NCBI GenBank assembly: GCA_013399895.1
Contig: VXBA01005361.1
Span: forward strand, 190,938-254,937
DNA: 64,000 bases
Source of the DNA: Serilophus lunatus
Taxonomy: Eukaryota; Chordata; Aves; Passeriformes; Eurylaimidae
Direction of reading: 5' to 3'
A model generated the notes under the pieces. It searched no databases. It had not been told where the DNA came from and worked only from the letters and a program-made list of their open reading frames with translations. Positions 52,963 through 64,000 of this stretch are shown piece after piece (the stretch's first letter is position 1; each line of letters starts with the position of its first letter). The position numbers were made by a program, and so were the translations under genes.

Positions 52963-54989
52963 GAGCTGCAGCCCTGGAAAACCACCGGGAAGAACATTCG
53001 CGTTTGGAGTGCTCACCAATTTGCCCATCAAAAAAACAATGGTGGTTTCACTTTAAATTGGAATATTAGTCGATGTAAATAAACTTGGAGCAACGAGAGG
53101 TAATTTGGGCAGTAATTTACACTTATTTACGTATTGAGTTCTAATTCTGCTTCTGCCAAATTTTAGAGGGAGAAGAAACAGATGAGGTATTTTCTCAGTT
53201 GTACCTTAGATTACAATAAAGCAAATGAATTTATCACAACCCAAGTTACAGGACAACCTTCACAAGACACATGGGTACAGTGCTGGCAATGACCAAAAGC
53301 CATCACTACCCTCTGTCTGTACATTTTACTTCGATTTGAGAGCCTAAAAAATTAAAGAGGCATAATTATTTACTTAAATAATGAGAGCTACATTAGATCC
53401 CACGAAGTTTTCTTGTTCCCAGCTCAGAAAACCTCACAAATAAAGTTGTGCCAGGGGGAGCTGGTGGGGTGCATCCACAGTGTGAGAGCCTGTTGTGGTC
53501 CCCCATTATTGAGTGTAACACCCATGAGGCTCCTCTGGCTCTTGGAAAAGCTCTCCACAAGTAGGGGAGTAGAGAGAAAGCAAAGTGGAATCTTGTGCTC
53601 AGAAATGAACATAAGGCAGGTCTAAATGTCAAAAATTGTGAGACAAAGAAAACTGGGGAATTCCCAGTAACAGGTTATGAAAGTTATTTTGCATCATTCA
53701 TCCAAAAGGAAAGAAGAAGCCTCTTGATTACTTTTAGTCCAGTTTATCATTAGGTATATACATAGACAATAGAAAATTAAGCAAAAATACCCAGCTTTCA
53801 TAATTTGTAAGAGATTAAAACTTAATTTCCCATCAAAGCAAGGACTGGCCTTGTGACTGAGTGTCCACATCTTGATGAGAGCCCTCAGTGACAGGCAGGA
53901 CAGCTGGGGACACTGACACCACTGATGGCTGACCCACTTCTTCTCAAAGTACCCCTTCATCCTCAGCACACACTCCCTGTGGAAGGACAAAAGCCGCTCA
54001 GAACACTCCATTCCCAATAGATGTTCTCAGAAAGGAACAAATTAAGAGGAGCAGCAATCTCCAAAGCAGTGTTATTTCCTTGGTGGGTGTGACACAACCA
54101 GAAATCATTATTGTACATTCAGACCCAACTCCCAGACAGAAAAACACCTTGAAAACATTTCCACAGCCTTGTCACAAATTGGGCTGTTTTTTTGTACTTT
54201 GCTGCTGAAGAAGCAGGTAATTGGTAGGGTTTGATGTTCCCCTGTGTCTCAGAGATGCACATCCAGCAGTGCAGTCAGTCCCTCAGCTGGGTCACAGTGA
54301 GCTCACCCCCTGCCTCTCTCAGGACACAATTCACACACACAACCTCTGCCTGCTAAAACTGCCAAAGAGCTGCCACTGCAACAACCAGAGTAGGCAAAGG
54401 GACAGAGCCCTGCTGTGCAGCTATCCCAAGGAGTCCTAAAATCCTCAAGAAATGGGAGTCACTGTGTCACTCAGCAGCACAAATAAGCAACACACCCCCA
54501 GCATCCAAGCCAGCACAGTGGGACTGAGAACACCAAGCCTGACCTCTGCATCCCAACTGCTGAGCTGGGAGAGAGAGACAAGCATGGAGTGATTCCAGCC
54601 CAGGAAGGAAAGGGATAACAAAGCACCACAAACACAGCAGACCTGTCTCTTCCTAAATTAGTGCTTTTTAAAATCACAATCTCCAATGGTAGTGGATCAA
54701 ACTCTTCATCCTTTCCATGCTTGTGTGAATCACCATATTTTGAGCATCTTTTTTGGATTGACAGCTTGAAGAAAGCAGTTCTTTCAAGGGCTTAATTCAA
54801 ACCCACAATATTATGATACTTCTGTTAATTCTCGGTTCTAATATGAGACAATATCAAATGCATCACTTGATTTAGATATTACTGAGGTTTTTTTGGTACT
54901 CTACCCTATAAAAGCTATTACAACTTTTTGTCTCATCCCTGGATTCACAATTTCTTACTCCTTTTCCCTTCTTCCCACTCCCCCACCCA

Positions 54990-54999
54990 CCCCCCCCCC
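54990..54999 (+). repeat. C homopolymer in a C-rich tract
   Basis: Ten consecutive C following a CCCCCACCCAC segment, total C-rich tract about 54977-54999. The G-rich complement is on the SYN2 sense strand and could fold into a quadruplex in the pre-mRNA. Confidence 0.85.
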
Positions 55000-57224
55000 A
55001 CGTATTTGAGATCTTGAACATTTCTCAATCACAACATTTATCCAAAGTTTATATTTCATTATCACCATCTCTTTTCTCTCATTCTGTAGGCAGAGTTTAG
55101 CTCTCATTTTTCTGTTAGACAATCTCAAATTCTTTATCCTATTTGCCTAGGACTGAGTAGTCCTGGCAACCAAGTTTAAGTAGACTCCAAGGCCTAGTGG
55201 TGTCTTGAGATAAAATTCTTCACTCAAATCCTGCAATATGCTCCTTTCTGAGCACAGGCAGAAAACCCATTAACCTGAACAGATGGGAGGTAGTCTGTGG
55301 GCAGGCAAAATCTGTTAGAGCAAAAACTTAGAATACAAAAAATAATTAAAAAAATCTGAGTCACAGGCCTGATAAAAATCACAAGATTGGCTTAAGAGAT
55401 CCCGACATTTTAAGAGAAACATGTACTTGAGAGAAAATAGATATCTGATTGGTTTTATTTGTTGTATGTTTTTGATTCCCTTCAAAGGAAGTGTATTTGA
55501 ATGCAGAATTAGAAAAAAAGATGCTCACAAGAAAATTCCAAGTGCTTGGAATATTAGGGATGTTTGTAACCTGTGCTGGTTCACCTGAAGGTGTAGGAAG
55601 GCAATTGTCAGACAAACCAGGCTGTGACTGGAGCAGCTGTTCAGCTCTAATTCCACACAATACAAAGTTCTTGAAAATATTGAGAACACAAACCAGGCCC
55701 AAAGAATATGTTGCTACGTTAATTAATTGTTAAACTTCCCCAAAGATACAAGAATGTTTGTTTTAATCCCCAAACTTGCTGAATCGTGTACTTTTGATGG
55801 ATAAAAACTTATCTGATGAATTTGAAATTGTCACAGCTTGATAAGAAAGAAAGAGGAATGAAAGTCACAAATCCAGCACGAGATTAAAATCTGCCATTTT
55901 TTCTTTTAACTGGTATCTCCCTTTTCCCAGGGCAGTGCTGTGGGATCTTCTCAAATGATCAGTGCTGACACTGCTGCAAAAGAGTTGAGTCTCCTGCTGA
56001 CAAAACCAGCTATTTAATACATAAGTTGTACCCTTATTCTTACACTTTCCCCCTGAGCCTGCTAGCAAACGATTTGATATGAAGTGAAATACAGGCAGAT
56101 TAATCCAGCATTCCCTGTGTGCTCTCTGCTCTCTTCCTGGTCACTTCAAACCCTGTTCCCATTTTTCCATGCCAGCCTTTCTAGCAGCATATCAGATGGC
56201 CCCTTCCAGCTACTTTTCCAGTTTTCTTTCCTTTCTCACCTTCTCCTTCCTTTCTGCAGCTTTGTATTTTTCCCACCTGTTTAGGGCTTCCTTGCCTGCA
56301 TGGTCAGCAAAGTATTTAATGTCAAAAACCCCATGCAAATAATTTTATAATAGTTTCGTGCAGTTTCAGCTTTACTTACAGTGATTCTGCTTGGGGTTAA
56401 ATTATTTCAGCAACAGATGTCTGCCCTCAAACTGCAGAGGTGGGTGTATGGCTGTGCATGCCTGTATATAAATGATTTCCATGGGTGGCATGCACATATA
56501 TGTTGTGCTTACAGGTCTGCAGGAGGACAGGGTGCCACTTTTCCTTGATGGGCTCTAGAAAGCCTTTCTTCTAAAGACTGCAAGTGTTGCATCAGAGTCC
56601 AGAATCACTAATTATGTGGTATTTTGCAAACCAGCACCACGAGGAGAGAAGGAAAATGAACAGAGTGAAACCTCCCTTAACAACCACTCCATCATCTGTT
56701 GCCCGACCTCCCAGCAAAGGCAGAGAACAGAATATGCACAGTGACGAGGCTTTAATTTTTGTAACTCACTATGCCAGCGATTTATGGCTTTCTGTACAAA
56801 CTGTGCTTTCCCTGGGTTTCACATTTCCAATGAAATTCTCCCCAGAATGCACGATGAAAATTCGTGGAAGCATCCACACCAACAGGACATGGGAACACAC
56901 GGCGCTGATGGGGACAGGCTGAGCAAGAGAAGGATGGAGCAGGAGGGAGTTTGGGAGGGAAGGAGCAGTAGAGCACCAGGGACATGAAGAGGGATTTTTC
57001 TTGCTGTCCCAAGCACATTTGTGCTGTCAGAGGAGCAGCAGGAAGGCAGGGACAGCTGAGGATGGCCTCATAACTTTAAATGACAGCAACGGTGGGTGAC
57101 CTTAAAGAAGCACAGAAAGGGATCCTCAGAATCCAACCTTGTGCCATTTGTTATTCTCCATAAATAGCACAGTTCTGCAGAGCTACACCTTGCTGGTAGC
57201 TCCTTTAATTTTTCAGAGAGACAC

Positions 57225-57418
57225 TTATATATAAAGAATCTTCATATATTTTTGTATATTTGTATTACTATAAAACATATGTATATATTATATATTTAAA
57301 TCCCTTATAGATACCTAAATTTTATACAAATAAACTATTTTATTTATATATACGATATATACTTGTTTTTTTATATATATATACATATAAGTATATAAAA
57401 TTTACACTTATTTTTATA
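57225..57418. repeat. AT-rich simple-repeat region
   Basis: About 190 bases dominated by interrupted TATA/ATAT runs, including TATATATATATACATATA-like segments near 57372-57390. Typical degenerate AT microsatellite. Confidence 0.8.
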
Positions 57419-60400
57419 TGTATGTCCTTTGTTTTTTAAAAAGAAAACAAGGGAAAATGCATTAGCTTGCAATATAAAAGATAATTACAGCAAATGGATT
57501 TAATGGCTCTCATCAAATGCTTTTTTTCTTAAACAAGAACATAACTACATTAACCAAACTTCAGAAAATCATTTATTGGAGTAAAATGAATGCTAGGCCT
57601 GTAGAGCACAATATTCCTTGAGGAGTCTGACTGACCAACTCTCTGAAGATCTTTCTCGTCTGAACTGATCCAGGTTCTCAGTGTCTGGTCAGTTATTCCA
57701 ATGTTGTGACCTGAGCTCAACATAAAACTGTGGAAAATTAGAACTCAATAGATTTGATGGGAGTAAAGGCAGAATGACAACCCTCAATTTTTTTAATGCC
57801 ACAGGTAAGAAGGCTAAAGGCTAATTGTGACTCACCAGTGGCATTATCAGCACCCAGAGTTTGGCATTATGAAATCTCAATGCCACCCTCGAGCCCTTTC
57901 AATAAACCCCAGTTGTGAGCTGGATACAGATGAGGACAAAGGCTGTGCTCTGAGGGTGAGAGCTGCACAAGGGCACAGCTTTGCCACTCATCTAAAAGGA
58001 AAAGAAAAATGGAGGAGAAAGAGCTTTAAGAAGTTCATGCAAACAATGGAGTTTTCTCTTCCAGAAACTTCCAAGCAAGCCAACCCTTAGGCCAAAGAAA
58101 AGAACACAATTTATATAACCTATTTCAACATGATGTAGGTGTTCCCCACTCTGAAAAACATCTGACTACAAAAGAAGTATGCTAATGTAGGCCTCTCTAA
58201 TTTTAAGCGTTTTATCTTGCTATAAACTTATACATTAAAACTAGATAGGGCAGCCAATCATTGCAAAAACAGGGGTCATTTGACAGAACAAACAAAAAAA
58301 TGCAGTTTTACAGACACAAGGGAACAAGAAGGTGCCTGTAAGAAAAGCCGTACTCCAAGTAAAGCAATTTCTCCTCGCTCAGTTAAAAAAAGAACAGCAT
58401 TACTTCAAAAAGGATTTCTTAGATGAAAAAGTCAATACAAGGTTTTGATTATGTAACGTTTCAAACCAGAATGATTCTGTTCCTTTATCAACACATGACT
58501 CGCTGCACAAGTTGGTACCATGGGCCTCAGTCACCCTCATGCCTCTGAGAAGGATGGGACTCTGAATTTACCCCAGCAAGAGCTGAGAACCATCACCTTG
58601 CTCCAACCAGCATTTCACTGGATGTACAGAGAATAATTCATGGCAGCTCAGGAAAATGTCTTTTCTGACAAATGTTTGTGTCCCATTAATTTGAATGGGA
58701 GACATTTGTGTGTGAATTCTGACTAATGAGAATATTGTGGCTAATGAGAGAGACAGACAGTGCCCATTCCCCCAAGGGGTCACATCACAACACTATTACA
58801 GAGGGAAGCACAACCAGGTTCAATCCTGGTGACCTTGATTAAGGGAAGATTTTGTATTTCAGCTGAAGGCAAAAACCTCTCAGCATGAGATGTGAATATC
58901 CACATCTATAAGAAAAAGTGTAAGCACTGAGGCCATTACTCATTTTTGCCCACTGTACCTTTTATCTGTGCAATTTTCTTAATTAGTTTGGTAAGAGAAT
59001 TATATGAACACCTGCATGTCCCAGGCCACCTTGTGCCTGGCAATTTAATGCACAAGGGAATTTCAACAACCAAAGGAAAATGTCTGTCCAGCAAAAAAGC
59101 CGCTTTTTACCTCTAAACATATTCTATGCAACTTCCAAATAACTGGAAGTTCATTAATAACTGATATCTATTCCATAAGAAAGATCCACCTGATGGCTCA
59201 AGATGATTTGGGCAGAATGATGAATGAAAATCTAGTACCAAACTGATGCAAGTAGTTTCCACATGAACCCACTGGAGCTCTTTACAGACTTCCCCATTAC
59301 TGACTTGGGCTTTGAAAACAGTACATCTGAGTGGCATATTTATTATTAACACCATAATATGATGACAATTTAATTTACAATAGATGAGAATGGGAAAAAG
59401 TATTATATCTCATAACATTTGGGAAAAAGCAATTTTTTTTCAAACAGAAACAAAATGAAAAAGCTTTTGGTTTCATATGCTCTCATTCTCATAACTCACA
59501 TATTTTAAAGCTTCATGTTCCAATAAAGCAGTTTCTCATGGACTTTATTACTTCTGAATGCTTAAGATTGGCAGTGCTTCCAGTTTGCCAACATTCTGCT
59601 GTGCATAAAGTGATGCAGACAAAAAGGATTACCTACATTTTTCATTACTTTCATTGCTCTGGGGAGACAGTTCCTATCTTCACAAGACTAAAAAAGAAGG
59701 AATTACCAGAGCAAATAGGCCATTTCTCACTCTGTGTTTTCTTTTCCCCTGCTGAAATCTGTATTATGGCTTCAAAGCCTGACTGGCTCTGGAGACCCCA
59801 CAACTAAAAACAAACCAGGAGGTGTCTGTCCCTCCCCTCACACAGTTACTAAAAATGGGCTGATCTCCTCCTCCTCTGCCCACTTACGGCTCCAGCCTCT
59901 TCCAGGAGAACCCTGCCCCAGAGAGTACATCCTTTGCACATTGCTCCGCCCGAAAAGTGGAGTAGATGTGGAGCTATTTATTCCTCCTCCACCCCACGGA
60001 ACCATGCTATTCTTACCCTGTGTAAGATACTATTCTGGGCTGCCACTCTCATTTTATGTTGTTCATGTTGTGTAGGACAAGGAGGGTTCTTTGCTAAAAG
60101 CCCTGCTCACTGCATAACAAATTCCCACCTAAATTCATTCCTTGCACATTGCAGGCACCCTGAAGACACCAATGGCTTTAAAACTAGACTATTAGGTGAG
60201 TATCTAGCTCTCACTTCTCATTCTCTTGTAACGTCAGCAGTGCAACAAATCACCTTCCAAAATGTCATAATCCTTCGCCTTAATTTTAAATCTAAAAGTA
60301 TGATTATTTTGTCTGCTCTCACACGTACACAAATGTCTTTAGTGTGCTTGAAAATACAAAGAAATCCCTCAAATATGCTTGGCATGAAAATTATCAGCCA

Positions 60401-62959
60401 TAAAATCTCCTCTGGGCTTCAGAATTTATGCAGCAAGACATTGATAACAATGTCAAATCTTGCATAAGCCAGTCAGTTGTAAGGGTCTCCTTGCTTTTAG
60501 ACAAGTCCTTTTGCATGTGAATTAATGGTGATGGACAGAGCAAAATCGAACAGTTTTAATCAGACAAAAGTCAGTACAGGTGGCACTGTAAAAAAACCTG
60601 CAGAGAAAAAAACTCCAAGGAAATAAAAATACAAAGTGTAGCTTGAATGACAAAGGTCATTGTACTGCCGGGGGAGTTAAAAGGGACAGGGACAAAGGGA
60701 GTTCCAGGCAGTGCCAATTCATTTGGAATATAAGCATAAAGGATTGGCAGTGAGTCTGTAAAACGTGATGACTCATCCCTTCTCCCTTTCTCTTTTTCCA
60801 CTGGGAAGCTGCTCAAACCTGAATGGCTTCAATTATCATCTCTACATTTTTACATTCCTTTTACTGTCGCAAATGAAAACAGTACAAGTTGATTAAGGAG
60901 CCTGATAAAAGCCAGGACACATAGAAAGGTCTGTTGCAATCACAGGCACCAGGTGCCTCAATAACCTGTTCACAACAGCATTAAAAACCAACAGGACTCT
61001 TTCACAGCACCTTGCTGTTGCATTTCAAACCAAGATATTTATTGCATCTTAAGAAAGAGTAACTGGGTTTCTTCCTCTGAGAGCATAAATGGATCCAAAT
61101 ATATGTTACACCAATTTCCTTTCCTTTACAGCCACACCATCCTATTAAAGCTGAAATATCATTTATGGAGTTACAAGGTAAAAAACCCCAACCTGGTCCT
61201 TTAGAAAACTATATTTATGCCAAGTAATCTTTAAAACATCTTAAATTGTTCTTTCTGGCAGAAACGACTTTACAATCTGAAGAATTATGTCACAGATCAC
61301 AAAAAATTGTTTTAAATTGATTTAAGACCAACATTTGTGAAATGATGACCTTCCCAATTTCTGGAGAGGATTGGGATTTTTATTTTCTAATAGCTGCCAT
61401 ATTTTAATTCAGTCATCAGTGACAGGGAAGATGTGTGACAAGGAATGGCTCTAAAAGAAGGACCCATATTAGAAATGCTGACACAAGAACTGAACTGCTA
61501 AGAACTGATGTAATACATCAGGAATGTAATGCTAACATCTCCTGGTACATGGGCTCACAATAATATTTTATCTACAATTTGTCAACACCTGAAATAATTG
61601 GTGATTATTCCATGGATTGTTGTCACACTGTTCACTCTCTATTTTTTGTCTTCCCTTCCTCTTCATTTCCCCAGTGGGATTTCTTCTTAAGGATTTTGAA
61701 AAGACATAATATTTAATTTCCAGGGGTGAGACTATGCAAAATACTGTTTTGTTGCTTTCTGCATTCCTGACTTAATTATTTTGCAATAACAGAGAGTTAT
61801 TTGCACGAGTGGCAGTGAGTTCTGGGAATCTGTAATTACACAGAATGCTTACAAATATTACAACTGGAGAAACATGGCAATTTAGAAATTTCCCATTTAA
61901 AGGCTGTGTTGCAATTTCTTCAAACGCATTGTTCCACCAATGTAAAATAATTACTACTTTTTGAAAAGCAGCATTAAAAAAAGCAGGGGGAAATCCACTG
62001 TGTTCTTCTCAAAAGGAAAAGCCACACTTCTTTGGTATCCCCAAATCCAGCACTTCCCAGCACATTAGAAAACCTCACAATCCATACCCATCCTTCCACA
62101 TTGACTTCATGGCTATTCCTGTTATCTGTTACCTGGAATATGTTAAAATCATTCATCTAATAAGTAGAATCATGTTGTTTTCTTGAACTTTAACAAGTAC
62201 TGCAAGAGGGACTTACTTCAGTGGTCAGTTTGAATGCACACACACATGGTCTTTTGCAAGCAGACAGTAATTCACTTTACACACACTCTGAGTCAACTGG
62301 AAGCCATCAAGCCACAGTTATGCAAGCTGGCAAAACCAAGTGAAATGCTAATTTTACACACATACACAGCCTGTATATACACACACAGGATATACAGAGA
62401 TGCAAGTCCTTGTATAACTCAGCCTTCTCCAAAGTTCCTGCATGATAAAGACAACAGATCTACTGTCAGTTGTGCACAGATTGACTCGTGAGTAAGGAGA
62501 AAATTAAATCCCCCATGAAAGAATAGTCATGGTGAAAAATAAAACCAGAAATACATTCAGACATGAATCACAAATCTGAATTCAAAATATTCCACTATAA
62601 TTGTCATCATAAGACACTGTGAGCTGAATTGGACACGAGATGTGGCTTTAGTTAATTACTTCACTCACACAGCCTTGGTTCCTAACAGATGGAAGGTGAC
62701 GAGTGACCATGGGCTCTCTCCCTCCAGAAGCAGTTCACAGAATGGACCTTCCTGGTGTCCAGCTGACTCAGATGCTGCCACCTGATCAAAACTCATCTTG
62801 CCCAAATGCCACACAGAAAACTAAAACGTTTTAAAGCTTTTCCTGCAAAAAAATTCGTGTCTGAAACACAGAACCGGACAAATCTCTCTCCCCTGTGCTG
62901 CCAAACATCAATAACCAGCTGGGGCAGCAGCATTTCTGTACTTCTCGCAACTGTCACAG

Positions 62960-63205
62960 TTTAACTCCACATAAATATTGATGCCAAGGCCTGTGGCCAC
63001 CCATCCAAGTGAAACAGGCCCTGGGCCCAGGCTGAGCAGGGGCACAGGCAGCAGAGCAGCAAGAGCAGAGCGTGGGGACAGCGGGAGTGGAGCTGCCAAG
63101 CAGAACACACGTGCTGCTGCAGCACGGCGCACCCCTGCCACGCCACACGTGGAGACCCCCAGCATGGAAGGGTCCCAGAGAGGAATCTGCGGCTGCCTGT
63201 CCTGC
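62960..63205. other. GC-rich intronic patch with two E-boxes
   Basis: A stretch clearly richer in G+C and CpG than its surroundings, directly left of a CR1 fragment. It contains CACGTG at 63108-63113 and again at 63146-63151. Both strands show open frames, but the encoded text is low-complexity Ala/Pro/Cys-rich and resembles no family I know. It may be a decayed mobile element or a small regulatory element. Confidence 0.4.
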
Positions 63206-63210
63206 AGCAT

Positions 63211-63655
63211 GGAATCTCACAATGTCCTGAGTTGGAAGGGGGCCATCAGGATCATCCTGTCCAACTCCTGGCCCCGCCCAGGATACCCCAACAATCGCAC
63301 CCCGTGCCTGGCAGTGTTTATCCAAATGCTTCTTGAAATCTGTCAGGCTTGATATGTCACCACTTCCCTGTTTCAGTGCTCAGCCACCCTCTGTGCGAAA
63401 AACCTATTCCCAATATTCAACCTAAACCTCCTCTGACTCAGTTCCAGCCATTCCCTCACTGGTGAGAGATCAGAGATCGGAGCTGCCCCTCATGAGGATG
63501 TTGAAGACCCCAATGAGGTCTCCCCTCAGTCTCCCCTTCTCCAGCTGAACACATAAAATGCCCTCAGCTGCTCCTCACGCTCTTCCCCTCAAGTCCTTCC
63601 CCATCCCCATCCCATGGCCCTAATTTGGATTGTCTCTAAGAGCTGAAGAGCACAT
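63211..63655 (-). mobile_element. CR1 LINE 3' fragment, minus orientation
   Basis: Longest CR1 copy in the window. It opens GGAATCTCACAATGTCCTGA, then GTTGGAAGGGGGCCATCAGGATCATC, and continues through an AGCCACCCTCTGTGCG segment, AACCTAAACCTCCTCTGAC, CCCTCATGAGGATGTTGAAG and TCTCCCCTCAGTCTCCCCTTCTCCAGCTGAACA, all standard reverse-complement CR1. The right boundary is approximate. Confidence 0.88.
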
Positions 63656-64000
63656 AAACCTCTGCGAGAGAGGGGATAGACACCTGGATCCTCAGGATCC
63701 CACCTTGCCTAGGAGGGGTGAGGACACGTGGTCAGTGACACAGATTTAGCCCATTCACTGAACATCCACACAAACACTGATCACTTGATTAAATACAGCA
63801 GAAGCACTCACTCACTCAAAGCTTATTTACACACAGTTTTTTCTGTGCAGGATATATTTAGTCAAGAGCTGCAGTGTTTTTGTTCCCTCCCCTGAAGCCG
63901 TGCTTCAGTCCTACAGCACGACTTCCACTGCAATCGTGCCTCAGTTTTCACGATTTAGGCACTCAGGCTCAGAAGTGCCTAAAAATAAAACAAGTACTTC

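Larger units (their letters stand above)
42766..64000 (-). other. SYN2: SYN2 intron 1 (partial)
   Basis: At least 21.2 kb of intron 1, open at the right edge. It contains an 18-bp tandem repeat (42983-43030), small palindromes (50196-50236), a CTCF-like site (52947-52962), homopolymer runs, an AT-rich simple-repeat region (about 57225-57418), a GC-rich patch with two E-boxes (62960-63205) and a CR1 fragment (about 63211-63655). No coding exon was recognised on either strand. Confidence 0.8.

Noticed and set aside
59934..60467. 177-codon plus-strand open frame in SYN2 intron 1
   Set aside because: It starts at a non-ATG codon, resembles no family I know, and its length is compatible with chance in a window this size.
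62954..63352. Overlapping frames of about 100-124 codons on both strands, considered as SYN2 exon 1 because of GC richness and Ala/Pro content
   Set aside because: No synapsin A-domain start, phosphorylation-site motif or phase-correct donor is seen, and part of the region is CR1 sequence.

Overview
The window looks like vertebrate nuclear DNA, most likely avian. It is AT-rich and intron-dominated. It contains several fragments of CR1-type LINEs (the common bird/reptile retroposon) and almost no other recognisable interspersed repeats. The species cannot be named from the sequence alone.

Two genes are recognisable. On the minus strand are four consecutive internal exons of synapsin II (SYN2): exon 2 (42708-42765), exon 3 (40407-40498), exon 4 (37013-37169) and exon 5 (23252-23341). 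Together they encode 133 contiguous residues of the start of the conserved synapsin C domain. Exon 1 lies beyond the right edge (intron 1 is at least 21 kb) and exon 6 onward lies beyond the left edge (intron 5 is at least 23 kb). On the plus strand, inside SYN2 intron 5 and antisense to it, are exons 2-5 of TIMP4 (11270-11367, 16238-16352, 16983-17107, 17247-17444), followed by a 3'UTR of about 0.5 kb with a poly(A) signal near 17910. This nesting of a TIMP gene in a synapsin intron is the ancient synapsin/TIMP arrangement (SYN1/TIMP1, SYN2/TIMP4, SYN3/TIMP3) and independently supports both gene names.

Layout: 1-11269 is TIMP4 intron 1 (or its 5' flank) and SYN2 intron 5, with no recognised exon; TIMP4 exon 1 (signal peptide and the Cys-X-Cys inhibitory N terminus) was not found. 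11270-17935 is the TIMP4 body. 17936-23251 is the rest of SYN2 intron 5. 23252-42765 holds SYN2 exons 5 to 2 with introns 4, 3 and 2. 42766-64000 is SYN2 intron 1. CR1 fragments lie at about 12985-13197, 33001-33122, 34898-35000, 36632-36915, 38221-38360 and 63211-63655. The remaining signals are simple repeats, small palindromes, a CTCF-like site and a GC-rich patch with two E-boxes. No RNA gene, CRISPR array or intact mobile element was seen, and nothing in the window makes a convincing case for a wholly new biological system. The most informative points are the absence of TIMP4 exon 1, the TIMP2-like character of this TIMP4, and a CR1 insertion next to a SYN2 splice donor.
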